DNA from: Streptococcus mitis
GTDB lineage: Bacteria; Bacillota; Bacilli; Lactobacillales; Streptococcaceae
Direction: 5' to 3'
Assembly (NCBI RefSeq): GCF_946190275.1
Contig: NZ_CAMHZQ010000006.1
Location: 28,195-92,194 of the forward strand
DNA: 64,000 nucleotides
The position numbers and the translations under genes are program-made. This document shows, piece after piece, positions 26,632 to 34,906 of this stretch (its first letter is position 1; every line of letters begins with the position of its first letter). A model generated the notes under the pieces. The model was not told the DNA's origin and did no database searches. It worked only from the letters and a program-made list of their open reading frames with translations.

Positions 26632-27256
26632 AGAGGCGCTTAGACTGTATCTGGTAACCAACCGCTACCAAGATTCCTTGGAAAGCTTTCTTGAAAAGAT
26701 TGAGACGGCTTGCCGTTCAGGGGTTACCATAGTCCAATTACGAGAAAAAAATCTCACAACCAATCAATATTATCAACTGGCAAAAAAAGTCAAGGAAATA
26801 ACAGATGCCTATCAGGTACCCTTGATAATCGATGATCGTTTGGATGTTTGTCTTGCAGTTGATGCTGCTGGTCTGCATATTGGAGACGATGAACTACCAG
26901 TTTCGGTTGCCAGACAAGTCTTGGGCCCTGACAAAATACTTGGTGTCACAGCTAAAACTGTAAAAAGAGCCCTCGAGGCAGAAGAAGGAGGGGCGAATTA
27001 CTTGGGGACAGGAGCCATTTTCCCGACTACGACCAAGGAAAATGCACCCATCACTCTGATTTCAACCTTGAAGACAATTTGCCAAAGGGTTGCCATTCCA
27101 GTAGTTGCTATTGGCGGCTTGACATCAGAGAATATTGACCAACTTGCCGCAACTGGCATAGCTGGAGTAGCTGTAGTGCGTGATTTGATGCAGGCAGAAG
27201 ATATTGAGGCAAAAACACAAGCTTTTTTAACAAAGTTGGATGACATTATTTTCTAA
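26624..27256 (+). CDS. thiE: Thiamine-phosphate synthase (second copy)
   Basis: Enzyme of 210 residues with [35 protein letters not shown], a TKEN segment and the C-terminal phosphate loop VVAIGGL followed by GVAVVRDLM. It is clearly diverged from the copy at 20910. Last gene of the second TPP-regulated operon; it overlaps thiM2 by eight bases with the RBS AAAGGAG inside thiM2. Confidence 0.94.
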   Translation: MNREALRLYLVTNRYQDSLESFLEKIETACRSGVTIVQLREKNLTTNQYYQLAKKVKEITDAYQVPLIIDDRLDVCLAVDAAGLHIGDDELPVSVARQVLGPDKILGVTAKTVKRALEAEEGGANYLGTGAIFPTTTKENAPITLISTLKTICQRVAIPVVAIGGLTSENIDQLAATGIAGVAVVRDLMQAEDIEAKTQAFLTKLDDIIF

Positions 27257-27259
27257 TTA

Positions 27260-27373
27260 ATACTCAATGAAAATCAAAGAGCAAACTAGGAAGCTAGTTG
27301 CAGGTTGCTCAAAGCACAGCTTTGAGGTTGCAGATAAAGCTGACATAGATTGAAGAGATTTTCGAAGACTATA
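27260..27373 (-). repeat. BOX-like element, variant
   Basis: ATACTCAATGAAAATC to CGAAGACTAT, three bases after the thiE2 stop. It lacks the CTACGGCAAGGCG core and has a shortened right part (CTGACATAGATTGAAG), so it is a degenerate or deleted BOX copy of about 114 bp. Confidence 0.75.
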
Positions 27374-27418
27374 AAAACTCTCTAATTCCCTTAAAGTGGG
27401 AACTAGAGAGTTTTTTTA
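27374..27418. terminator. Bidirectional terminator between thiE2 and thiD
   Basis: Long imperfect hairpin AAAAACTCTCTA-ATTCCC / GGGAA-CTAGAGAGTTTTTTT, with T runs usable on both strands. Confidence 0.85.
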
Positions 27419-28207
27419 ATCTTTAAAGCTTGTATGGTTGACTGGGCCAGAACCATGACCGAGTTGAGGGGCGTCTTGGATGGCTTTCGTGATAAAGGCC
27501 TTGGCTTTATCGACTGCTTGATAGAGGGTTTTCCCCTTGGCTAGTTCAGCAGTAATCACTGCAGCAAAGGTACATCCAGTACCATGTGTATGACAGGTTT
27601 GAATTCGTGGACTTTCCCAGACAAATTGGTCATCCTTGGTAAAGAGGAAATCTTTGGCACCGCCTTCGAGATGACCACCTTTGATGACAACAGACTGAGG
27701 ACCAAATTCTTTTAAAATCAGGCGACCGGCACGTTGCATGTCTTCGGAATCATGGATTGAAAAACTAACAATCTCTTCTGCCTCAGGAAGATTGGGTGTG
27801 ATAATGGTTGCAAGTGGAAGCAGATTTGTTTTTAGGTAGGTTCTGGCACTGGTATCAATCAGGGTGTCTCCGCTCGTAGCGACCATAACAGGGTCAAGAA
27901 CGTAGGGACAATCCAGCTTTTTAAGATAGGGCTGGATGATTTCCATAATTTCGGTAGTTGCCAACATCCCAGTTTTTACAGCCTGAGGCTTGATATCCGA
28001 AAAGACGCTCTCCAATTGGGCTTTCAACATTTGAGGAGAAACGTGCTCGATCAATTGAACGCCTCGGGTATTTTGAGCGACAAGACTTGTCACAACAGCC
28101 ATTCCATAGACATCTCTAGCTTGGAATGACTTCAAGTCAGCCATAATGCCAGCACCACCGCTAGGGTCAGTCCCTGCAATGGTCAAAGCAACGGGTAAAT
28201 AAGTCAT
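27416..28207 (-). CDS. thiD: HMP / HMP-phosphate kinase
   Basis: Ribokinase-family enzyme of 263 residues carrying out both phosphorylations of hydroxymethylpyrimidine. N-terminal ALTIAGTDPSGGAGIMADLK, DPVMVATSGD and the C-terminal GTGCTFAAVITAEL anion-hole/ATP region are typical of ThiD. Reverse-strand RBS GGGAGG ends five bases before the ATG. It converges on thiE2 and is controlled by its own TPP riboswitch. HMP-PP from ThiD and thiazole phosphate from ThiM feed the ThiE enzymes. Confidence 0.95.
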   Translation of the reverse strand: MTYLPVALTIAGTDPSGGAGIMADLKSFQARDVYGMAVVTSLVAQNTRGVQLIEHVSPQMLKAQLESVFSDIKPQAVKTGMLATTEIMEIIQPYLKKLDCPYVLDPVMVATSGDTLIDTSARTYLKTNLLPLATIITPNLPEAEEIVSFSIHDSEDMQRAGRLILKEFGPQSVVIKGGHLEGGAKDFLFTKDDQFVWESPRIQTCHTHGTGCTFAAVITAELAKGKTLYQAVDKAKAFITKAIQDAPQLGHGSGPVNHTSFKD

Positions 28208-28302
28208 CTAAAACCTCCCAACCAACTGAAGTTTGTATTCTTAAGAACAAGCTGGTCTGTTTTAGAAAGGTAATAGAAGACTGCTAGTCCACATTATCAT
28301 TT

Positions 28303-28383
28303 CCACTTCCATCAGCTAGCATTACCTAGATTGAGTCAAAGGGTCTAACAGTTGTTAATCTCAGCTTTACGCACCCCTAGTGG
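28303..28383 (-). promoter_or_regulatory. TPP riboswitch of thiD
   Basis: Reverse-strand aptamer closed by CCACT / AGTGG with TAGGGGTGCG, GCTGAGAT, a short TAACA/TGTTA stem, GACCCTTTGACTCAATCTAG, GTAATGCTAGC and TGATGGAAGTGG. It is more like the canonical TPP aptamer than the other two copies. No strong intrinsic terminator follows in the roughly 95 nt before thiD, so regulation may be at translation. Sequence 28208-28302 otherwise shows only the RBS. Confidence 0.88.
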
Positions 28384-28401
28384 TTGTTTTCTTTTTTCTT
28401 T

Positions 28402-28410
28402 AGTATAGCA
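28402..28410 (-). promoter_or_regulatory. thiD promoter
   Basis: Reverse-strand TGCTATACT, a TGn-extended -10 box, about 20 bases upstream of the aptamer. Confidence 0.55.
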
Positions 28411-28501
28411 TATTTTTATAGTTTATATAGTAAAAATTGACTGCAAATCCTTTATCAAATGATTAAAATTCAATTTTTCAAAGAAAAGATTGATTTTATA
28501 A

Positions 28502-28553
28502 TTGACAAATGTAGATTTTTGGAGTATACTAACAATTGTAATTGACAAATGTA
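28502..28553 (+). promoter_or_regulatory. cop operon promoter with CopY operators
   Basis: TTGACA (28502-28507), 17 bp, TATACT (28525-28530). GACAAATGTA at 28504-28513 overlaps the -35, and an identical GACAAATGTA lies at 28544-28553; both fit the cop box KACANNTGTA. Between them AACAATTGTA (28531-28540) is a third, weaker match. Copper-free or zinc-bound CopY would block this promoter. Confidence 0.85.
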
Positions 28554-28571
28554 GATTTTGGAGGTGTGATT

Positions 28572-28967
28572 ATGCAGATTTCAGATGCAGAATGGCAGGT
28601 CATGAAGATTATTTGGATGCAAGGTGAACAGACCAGTACGGATTTGATCAGGGTTCTGGCTGAGCGATTCGACTGGTCCAAGTCAACCATTCAGACTCTT
28701 TTGGCTCGTTTGGGTGAGAAAGAGTGTCTGACAAGGAAAAAAGAAGGCAAGTTCTTTGTCTATTCAGCCCTTTTAACTTTGGACCAAAGTCGGGATTTAC
28801 TTGTCCAAGATATCAAGGACAAGGTTTGTTCTCGTAGGATTAAGAACTTGTTAGCTGATTTGATTGCTGAATGTGATTTTACTCAGGCTGACTTGGAAGA
28901 CTTGGAAGCTGTGATTTCTGAGAAGAAATCAAGCGCTGTGACAGAAGTAAAATGTAATTGTATGTAA
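28572..28967 (+). CDS. copY: Copper-responsive repressor CopY
   Basis: BlaI/MecI-family winged-helix repressor of 131 residues that shuts off the cop operon until copper displaces zinc. The DNA-binding domain covers about 1-75 (STDLIRVLAERFDWSKSTIQTLL region). The C-terminus ends in VKCNCM, a single CxC motif; many CopY proteins have two. The ATG at 28572 follows GGAGG; the longer reading from 28542 starts inside the operator and is rejected. First gene of copY-cupA-copA. Confidence 0.95.
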   Translation: MQISDAEWQVMKIIWMQGEQTSTDLIRVLAERFDWSKSTIQTLLARLGEKECLTRKKEGKFFVYSALLTLDQSRDLLVQDIKDKVCSRRIKNLLADLIAECDFTQADLEDLEAVISEKKSSAVTEVKCNCM

Positions 28968-28977
28968 AGGAGACGTC

Positions 28978-29349
28978 ATGTTAAATAGTATTGTAACCAT
29001 TGTTTGTATTGCCCTTATCGCGTTTATCTTGTTTTGGTTTTTCAAAAAGCCTGAAAAATCTGGACAAAAGGCCCAGCAAAAAAACGGCTACCAAGAGATT
29101 CGAGTGGAGGTCATGGGGGGCTATACGCCTGAGTTGATTATCCTCAAGAAATCAGTGCCAGCCCGCATTGTCTTTGATCGCAAGGATCCTTCACCTTGTT
29201 TGGATCAGATTGTTTTTCCAGATTTTGGTGTACATGCAGACTTGCCTATGGGTGAAGAGTATGTAGTGGAAATCACACCTGAGCAGGCTGGAGAATTTGG
29301 CTTTGCTTGTGGCATGAATATGATGCACGGCAAGATGATTGTAGAATAG
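28978..29349 (+). CDS. cupA: Membrane-anchored copper chaperone CupA
   Basis: Protein of 123 residues with an N-terminal membrane anchor (about 4-22) and a cupredoxin-like domain. Visible candidate Cu(I) ligands are Cys74 (SPCLDQI) and the cluster Cys111-Met113-Met115-Met116 (ACGMNMMHGKM). In pneumococcus CupA passes copper to the CopA pump. It lies ten bases after copY with RBS AAAGGAG. The domain is paralogous to the N-terminus of CopA downstream. Confidence 0.94.
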   Translation: MLNSIVTIVCIALIAFILFWFFKKPEKSGQKAQQKNGYQEIRVEVMGGYTPELIILKKSVPARIVFDRKDPSPCLDQIVFPDFGVHADLPMGEEYVVEITPEQAGEFGFACGMNMMHGKMIVE

Positions 29350-29358
29350 GAGAATGAT

Positions 29359-31602
29359 ATGACTGAAATTGTAAAAGCAAGTCTTGAAAATGGTGTTCAA
29401 AAAATCCGTATCACGGCAGACAAAGGCTACCATCCAGCTCATATACAGCTTCAAAAAGGGATTCCAGCTGAGATTACCTTTCATCGAGCAACTCCTTCAA
29501 ACTGTTACAAGGAAATTCTGTTTGAAGAAGAAGGCATCTTGGAACCAATCGGCGTAGATGAGGAGCAAGTCATTCGTTTTACACCTCAAGAATTAGGTCA
29601 ACATGAATTTTCTTGTGGTATGAAGATGCAAAAGGGAAGTTATACAGTTGTTGAGAAGACTCGAAAATCTCTATCACTTTTACAGCGTTTTTGGATTACT
29701 AGTATCTTTACTGTGCCTCTTGTAATCCTCATGATTGGGATGTCGACAGGAGGAATTAGTCACCAAGTCATGCGTTGGGGCACCTTTTTAGCCACAACAC
29801 CGATTATGCTAGTAGCAGGTGGTCCTTATATCCAAAGTGCTTGGGCTAGTTTTAAAAAGCACAATGCCAACATGGATACCTTGGTTGCTCTGGGAACCCT
29901 AGTGGCCTATTTCTATAGCTTAGTTGCCCTCTTCGCTGGCCTCCCCGTTTACTTTGAAAGTGCTGCATTTATCTTCTTCTTCGTTCTTATGGGAGCCGTT
30001 TTTGAGGAGAAAATGCGGAAAAATACTTCCCAAGCTGTGGAGAAATTACTTGACTTGCAGGCTAAAACTGCAGAAGTCTTGCGTGAGGATAACTATGTTC
30101 AAGTCCCTTTGGAGCAAGTCAAGGTAGGTGACCTGATTCGAGTGCGTCCCGGTGAAAAGATTGCGGTTGATGGTGTCGTAGTAGAAGGTATCTCTAGTAT
30201 TGACGAATCCATGGTGACAGGTGAGAGTCTGCCTGTGGACAAGACAGTTGGAGATACTGTCATTGGCTCAACTATCAATAATAGCGGAACACTTGTTTTT
30301 AGAGCAGAAAAAGTTGGTTCAGAGACTGTTTTGGCTCAGATTGTGGATTTTGTGAAGAAAGCTCAGACAAGTCGTGCGCCGATTCAGGACTTGACGGATA
30401 AAATTTCAGGCATTTTTGTCCCAGCAGTTGTCATTTTAGGGATTGTGACCTTTTGGGTTTGGTTCGTCTTGCTCAGGGATAGTGTAGTCGTGCTTGGAGC
30501 GAGCTTTGTGTCTTCGCTTCTCTATGGAGTAGCAGTTCTGATTATTGCCTGCCCTTGTGCATTGGGACTTGCAACACCGACAGCCCTTATGGTGGGGACA
30601 GGTCGCAGTGCCAAGATGGGAGTTCTCCTCAAAAATGGAACGGTTCTACAGGAAATCCAGAAAGTCCAAACCATTGTCTTTGATAAAACAGGGACTTTGA
30701 CTGAAGGGAAACCTGTGGTCACAGATATCATCGGCGACGAAGTAGAAGTGCTTGGATTGGCAGCTTCCTTGGAAGAAGCTTCTCAACACCCACTGGCTGA
30801 AGCCGTTGTGAAACGAGCGAGTGAAGCTGGACTTGAGTTTCAAACTGTTGAAAATTTCCAAGCCTTGCACGGAAAAGGTGTCTCAGGGCAAATCAATGGA
30901 AAACAAGTTTTGCTTGGAAATGCTAAAATGCTGGATGGCATGGATATTTCTAGCACTTATCAAGAAAAACTAGAAGAACTAGAAAAAGAAGCTAAGACAG
31001 TTGTTTTCTTGGCTGTGGACAATGAAATCAAAGGCTTGCTTGCTCTGCAAGATATTCCTAAGGAAAATGCTAAGCTTGCCATCAGTCAGTTGAAAAAACG
31101 AGGTCTTAAAACAGTCATGCTGACAGGAGGCAATGCAGGTGTGGCGCGTGCTATTGCAGATCAGATTGGAATCGAAGAGGTCATTGCAGGTGTCTTACCA
31201 GAAGAAAAAGCCCATGAAATCCATAAACTACAAGCGACTGGAAAAGTAGCCTTTGTTGGTGATGGTATCAATGACGCTCCTGCCCTCAGTGTAGCAGATG
31301 TGGGGATTGCTATGGGAGCTGGAACAGATATCGCCATCGAGTCAGCAGATTTGGTGTTGACAACTAATAACCTCCTAGGAGTGGTTCGTGCCTTTGACAT
31401 GAGTAAGAAAACCTTTAATCGAATTCTGCTCAATCTTTTCTGGGCCTTTATCTACAATGTCGCCGGAATTCCGATTGCAGCAGGAGTCTTTTCTGGTGTT
31501 GGACTGGCCCTCAATCCAGAACTGGCAGGTCTAGCCATGGCCTTTAGTTCTGTATCTGTTCTGACCAGTTCACTCTTACTAAACTTTAGTAAAATAGACT
31601 AA
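29359..31602 (+). CDS. copA: Copper-exporting P1B-type ATPase CopA with cupredoxin-like N-domain
   Basis: Copper efflux pump of 747 residues. The first 100 residues are not the common CxxC heavy-metal-associated domain but a CupA-like cupredoxin domain ([17 protein letters not shown]). Then come membrane segments, the actuator motif TGES, the CPC metal site (Cys398-Pro-Cys400 in IIACPCALG), phosphorylation Asp442 in [11 protein letters not shown] motif in ASQHPLAEA and the hinge [10 protein letters not shown]. Nine bases after cupA, same operon. Confidence 0.96.
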   Translation: MTEIVKASLENGVQKIRITADKGYHPAHIQLQKGIPAEITFHRATPSNCYKEILFEEEGILEPIGVDEEQVIRFTPQELGQHEFSCGMKMQKGSYTVVEKTRKSLSLLQRFWITSIFTVPLVILMIGMSTGGISHQVMRWGTFLATTPIMLVAGGPYIQSAWASFKKHNANMDTLVALGTLVAYFYSLVALFAGLPVYFESAAFIFFFVLMGAVFEEKMRKNTSQAVEKLLDLQAKTAEVLREDNYVQVPLEQVKVGDLIRVRPGEKIAVDGVVVEGISSIDESMVTGESLPVDKTVGDTVIGSTINNSGTLVFRAEKVGSETVLAQIVDFVKKAQTSRAPIQDLTDKISGIFVPAVVILGIVTFWVWFVLLRDSVVVLGASFVSSLLYGVAVLIIACPCALGLATPTALMVGTGRSAKMGVLLKNGTVLQEIQKVQTIVFDKTGTLTEGKPVVTDIIGDEVEVLGLAASLEEASQHPLAEAVVKRASEAGLEFQTVENFQALHGKGVSGQINGKQVLLGNAKMLDGMDISSTYQEKLEELEKEAKTVVFLAVDNEIKGLLALQDIPKENAKLAISQLKKRGLKTVMLTGGNAGVARAIADQIGIEEVIAGVLPEEKAHEIHKLQATGKVAFVGDGINDAPALSVADVGIAMGAGTDIAIESADLVLTTNNLLGVVRAFDMSKKTFNRILLNLFWAFIYNVAGIPIAAGVFSGVGLALNPELAGLAMAFSSVSVLTSSLLLNFSKID

Positions 31603-31623
31603 AAGCGAGCTTGCTCGCTTTTT
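31601..31623 (+). terminator. cop operon terminator
   Basis: AAAAGCGAGC / GCTCGCTTTT with a two-base loop, starting inside the copA stop codon; a BOX element begins at its last T. Confidence 0.8.
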
Positions 31624-31725
31624 ATACTCTTCAAACCACGTCAGCTTTATCTGCAACCTCAAAGCTGTGCTTTGAGCAACCTGCGGCTAGCTTCCTAGTT
31701 TACTCTTTGATTTTTATTGAGTATT
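31624..31725 (+). repeat. BOX element with internal deletion
   Basis: ATACTCTTCAAACCACG to TTTATTGAGTAT, in the boxA-to-boxC direction. Compared with the usual start ATACTCTTCGAAAATC it lacks the stretch between two CTTC repeats. The rest of the gap to spxB (31726-31912) is AT-rich promoter DNA. Confidence 0.82.
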
Positions 31726-31841
31726 ATAAAACAGAAACTAAAAACGTTTGCAAACTGTACTGTAATAGAGAATAAAAACTTCTGAGCAGATTCTTAGTAA
31801 AGTCAAAATAAATGTGATAAATTAGTAGTGTAAAAATTTAC

Positions 31842-31854
31842 TGAAACGTTTTCA
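31842..31854 (+). promoter_or_regulatory. Possible cre-like palindrome upstream of spxB
   Basis: TGAAACGTTTTCA, one base short of the 14-bp cre consensus, 58 bp before the spxB ATG. A related AAAACGTTTGCAAAC lies at about 31740-31754. The spxB promoter boxes themselves are not clear to me. Confidence 0.35.
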
Positions 31855-31912
31855 AAAACTATATGAAACCTTTTTTAGTAGATTTAAAAATATTTGAAGG
31901 AGAGTTATCATT

Positions 31913-33688
31913 ATGACTCAAGGGAAAATTACTGCATCTGCAGCAATGCTTAATGTATTGAAAACATGGGGCGTAGACACAATCTACGGTATCCCATCAG
32001 GAACACTCAGCTCATTGATGGACGCTTTGGCTGAAGATAAAGATATCCGCTTCTTGCAAGTTCGCCACGAAGAAACAGGTGCTCTTGCAGCGGTTATGCA
32101 AGCTAAATTCGGCGGCTCAATCGGGGTTGCAGTTGGTTCAGGTGGTCCAGGTGCGACTCACTTGATTAACGGTGTTTACGATGCAGCTATGGATAACACT
32201 CCATTCCTAGCGATCCTTGGATCACGTCCAGTTAACGAATTGAACATGGATGCTTTCCAAGAATTGAACCAAAACCCAATGTACAACGGTATCGCTGTTT
32301 ACAACAAACGTGTAGCTTACGCTGAGCAATTGCCAAAAGTTATTGACGAAGCTTGCCGTGCTGCAGTTTCTAAAAAAGGTCCAGCTGTTGTTGAAATCCC
32401 AGTAAACTTCGGTTTCCAAGAAATCGACGAAAACTCTTACTATGGATCAGGTTCATACGAGCGTTCATTTATCGCTCCTGCTTTGAACGAAGTTGAAATT
32501 GACAAAGCTGTTGAAATCTTGAACAATGCTGAACGTCCAGTTATCTATGCTGGTTACGGTGGTGTTAAAGCTGGTGAAGTGATCACTGAATTGTCACGTA
32601 AAATCAAAGCACCAATCATCACAACTGGTAAAAACTTTGAAGCTTTCGAATGGAACTATGAAGGTTTGACAGGTTCTGCTTACCGTGTTGGTTGGAAACC
32701 AGCCAACGAAGTGGTCTTTGAAGCAGACACAGTTCTTTTCCTTGGTTCAAACTTCCCATTTGCTGAAGTTTACGAAGCATTCAAGAACACTGAAAAATTC
32801 ATCCAAGTGGATATCGACCCTTACAAACTTGGTAAACGTCACGCCCTTGACGCTTCAATCCTTGGTGACGCAGGTCAAGCAGCGAAAGCAATCCTTGACA
32901 AAGTGAATCCAGTTGAATCTACTCCATGGTGGCGTGCAAACGTTAAGAACAACCAAAACTGGCGAGATTACATGAACAAAATCGAAGGTAAAACTGAGGG
33001 TGAATTGCAATTGTACCAAGTTTACAATGCAATCAACAAACATGCTGATCAAGACGCTATCTACTCAATCGACGTAGGTGACACTACTCAAACATCTACT
33101 CGTCACCTTCACATGACACCTAAGAACATGTGGCGTACATCTCCACTCTTTGCGACAATGGGTATTGCCCTTCCTGGTGGTATCGCTGCTAAGAAAGACA
33201 ATCCAGATCGCCAAGTATGGAACATCATGGGTGACGGTGCATTCAACATGTGCTACCCAGACGTTATCACAAACGTTCAATACGACCTTCCAGTTATCAA
33301 CGTTGTCTTCTCAAATGGTAAATATGCCTTCATCAAGGACAAATACGAAGACACAAACAAACACTTGTTTGGTTGTGATTTCCCTAATGCTGACTATGCG
33401 AAAATCGCTGAAGCTCAAGGTGCTGTAGGATTTACAGTTGACCGTATCGAAGACATCGATGCAGTTGTTGCAGAAGCTGTTAAATTGAACAAAGAAGGTA
33501 AAACTGTTGTGATTGATGCTCGCATCACTCCACACCGTCCACTTCCAGTAGAAGTACTTGAATTGGATCCAAAACTTCACTCAGAAGAAGCAATCAAAGC
33601 CTTCAAGGAAAAATACGAAGCAGAAGAACTCGTACCATTCCGCCTCTTCTTGGAAGAAGAAGGTTTGCAATCACGCGCAATTAAATAA
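31913..33688 (+). CDS. spxB: Pyruvate oxidase
   Basis: Thiamine-diphosphate, FAD-dependent enzyme of 591 residues that converts pyruvate, phosphate and oxygen to acetyl phosphate, CO2 and hydrogen peroxide. The N-terminal PYR domain has the TPP-activating Glu in [11 protein letters not shown]; the C-terminal domain has the TPP-Mg motif [11 protein letters not shown]...[11 protein letters not shown]. Codons are strongly optimised, indicating very high expression. Single gene. Thiamine salvage, lactate oxidase and copper handling nearby all bear on its cofactor or its oxidative products, but no operon links are seen. Confidence 0.96.
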   Translation: MTQGKITASAAMLNVLKTWGVDTIYGIPSGTLSSLMDALAEDKDIRFLQVRHEETGALAAVMQAKFGGSIGVAVGSGGPGATHLINGVYDAAMDNTPFLAILGSRPVNELNMDAFQELNQNPMYNGIAVYNKRVAYAEQLPKVIDEACRAAVSKKGPAVVEIPVNFGFQEIDENSYYGSGSYERSFIAPALNEVEIDKAVEILNNAERPVIYAGYGGVKAGEVITELSRKIKAPIITTGKNFEAFEWNYEGLTGSAYRVGWKPANEVVFEADTVLFLGSNFPFAEVYEAFKNTEKFIQVDIDPYKLGKRHALDASILGDAGQAAKAILDKVNPVESTPWWRANVKNNQNWRDYMNKIEGKTEGELQLYQVYNAINKHADQDAIYSIDVGDTTQTSTRHLHMTPKNMWRTSPLFATMGIALPGGIAAKKDNPDRQVWNIMGDGAFNMCYPDVITNVQYDLPVINVVFSNGKYAFIKDKYEDTNKHLFGCDFPNADYAKIAEAQGAVGFTVDRIEDIDAVVAEAVKLNKEGKTVVIDARITPHRPLPVEVLELDPKLHSEEAIKAFKEKYEAEELVPFRLFLEEEGLQSRAIK

Positions 33689-33747
33689 TTTCTCTCGTCG
33701 AAAATCAAAGATAAATTTATAGACTTCTTTATTAGATTACTGCCGAC

Positions 33748-33786
33748 GATTCCATCATTGAAACCATAAATTTCAATGATGGAATC
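33748..33786. repeat. Perfect 16-bp inverted repeat downstream of spxB
   Basis: GATTCCATCATTGAAA and its exact complement are separated by CCATAAA. No T run follows, so it is not a standard terminator, although it could stabilise the 3' end of the abundant spxB mRNA. The rest of 33689-33905 shows no gene. Confidence 0.7.
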
Positions 33787-33905
33787 TAGTGTGGAGCCTA
33801 GAAAAAGTCCCAAAGGATTTTTCGTAGTTTGATGAGCAAAGATTTGCCATCAAACTTGGTTTCACCTTGTTTATTCTTTGATTTTCATAGAGAGAAACTT
33901 GAAAA

Positions 33906-33928
33906 GATCGGAGCAATCCGGTCTTTTT
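33906..33928 (+). terminator. Repeated terminator hairpin, copy 1
   Basis: GATCGGA / TCCGGTC with GCAA loop and TTTTT. It lies just 15 bp before the VOC gene. The same hairpin recurs at 34360 and 37733. Confidence 0.65.
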
Positions 33929-33942
33929 CTGGAGGATAGTAA

Positions 33943-34290
33943 ATGAATTTAAATCAATTAGATATTATCGTTTCAGATGTTCCCCAAGTCTGTGCTGACT
34001 TGGAGCGTATTTTGGATAAAAAGTCCGATTATGTTGACGATAGTTTTGCTCAGTTTACGATTGGCAGTCACTGTCTGATGTTGTCACAAAATCATTTGAT
34101 TCCTTTGGAAGATTTTCAGTCAGGAATCATTCTTCATATCGAGGTTGAGGATGTAGACCAGAACTACAAACGGTTGAACGATCTTAGTATCCAGGTTTTA
34201 AACGGTCCAACTGTAACCGATTGGGGAACAGAGTCCTTATTAGTTAAAGGCCCTGCTGGTCTAGTGATTGATTTTTATCGTATGAAATAG
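33943..34290 (+). CDS. VOC-superfamily (glyoxalase/bleomycin-resistance fold) protein
   Basis: Small protein of 115 residues with the beta-alpha-beta-beta-beta pattern of the vicinal oxygen chelate fold: NQLDIIVSDVPQVCADLERIL at the start and ILHIEVEDVDQNYKRL in the second half, ending GPAGLVIDFYRMK. VOC enzymes work as metal-dependent lyases or dioxygenases or as drug-binding proteins; neither substrate nor metal use can be told here. RBS GGAGG at 33931-33935. Isolated between two copies of the same terminator. Confidence 0.75.
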   Translation: MNLNQLDIIVSDVPQVCADLERILDKKSDYVDDSFAQFTIGSHCLMLSQNHLIPLEDFQSGIILHIEVEDVDQNYKRLNDLSIQVLNGPTVTDWGTESLLVKGPAGLVIDFYRMK

Positions 34291-34359
34291 GACGCTTAGT
34301 CATTTGACGTTAACCATAGCTATTTTTACAACAGAAATTGAGAATATGAACTATTGAAA

Positions 34360-34382
34360 GATCGGAGCAATCCGGTCTTTTT
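34360..34382 (+). terminator. Repeated terminator hairpin, copy 2
   Basis: GATCGGA / TCCGGTC with GCAA loop and TTTTT, between the VOC gene and the bacteriocin promoter. Confidence 0.7.
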
Positions 34383-34408
34383 AATATAAAGAAATTGCAT
34401 ATAAATAG

Positions 34409-34437
34409 TTGACAGCGCTTTCTTCACATGATATAAT
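34409..34437 (+). promoter_or_regulatory. Streptococcin promoter overlapped by a cre site
   Basis: Perfect consensus TTGACA, 17 bp, TATAAT with TGA before the -10. TGACAGCGCTTTCT (34410-34423) covers the -35 and spacer and matches the cre consensus TGAAAGCGCTTTCA at 12 of 14 positions, so CcpA would block polymerase. Transcription would start near 34444, leaving about 100 nt of leader. Confidence 0.75.
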
Positions 34438-34544
34438 GATAGTGAAATAGGAGGAGTAAAACTTTTTAATAATAAAGAAGGGAGGAAGAGTTGTTTTTTA
34501 GAAAAAGTTTTACTTTGCTAATCCTGGGGAAGGAGGAAAATCCT

Positions 34545-34847
34545 ATGAGAAAATTAAAAAACGTTTTATTAGTTAGTGCGTTAGCACTTTCAGCGGTAAC
34601 GGCTACTGTTACTATAGCAGAGACTGTTGATGTAGAGGGTGGTACATGGTCATATGGTTATACTACTGGTATTAACGCGTATTCAGATTATTATCATTCA
34701 TATAATTATCACGGTTCTAGAGTAAAAAATAGAAATAATGGAGATACTAATACAGCTAATGCCGAATCTGGAGTTTGGTCAAAAGCTTGGATTTGGGATG
34801 TTTGGGATCCTGCTACTTTTTATTATAGCTCAAATGGAGGCTATTAA
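34545..34847 (+). CDS. Lactococcin-972-family bacteriocin precursor (streptococcin)
   Basis: Secreted peptide precursor of 100 residues: a Sec-type signal MRKLKNVLLVSALALSAVTA with probable cleavage after an Ala before about residue 27, then a mature peptide of roughly 70-75 residues rich in Tyr, Trp, Ser and Asn. The mature part shows the family hallmarks GTWSYGY, AYSDYYHSY, HGSRVKN, AESGVWSKAW and C-terminal ATFYYS. Lactococcin 972 itself binds lipid II and blocks septation; the same mode is inferred here. The ATG at 34545 follows a strong AAGGAGG; an upstream in-frame start at 34491 is not needed. DUF1430 and ABC genes follow, as in other streptococcins. Confidence 0.9.
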   Translation: MRKLKNVLLVSALALSAVTATVTIAETVDVEGGTWSYGYTTGINAYSDYYHSYNYHGSRVKNRNNGDTNTANAESGVWSKAWIWDVWDPATFYYSSNGGY

Positions 34848-34906
34848 CTCTTAATATAGATGGGGAGGAGGCTTCTCCTCCTTTTTGCTAATGAAAGGAG
34901 TAGTCT

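Noticed and set aside
34491..34544. Earlier in-frame start for the streptococcin precursor
   Set aside because: It would place a Phe-rich stretch before a complete Sec signal peptide; AAGGAGG is spaced for the ATG at 34545.
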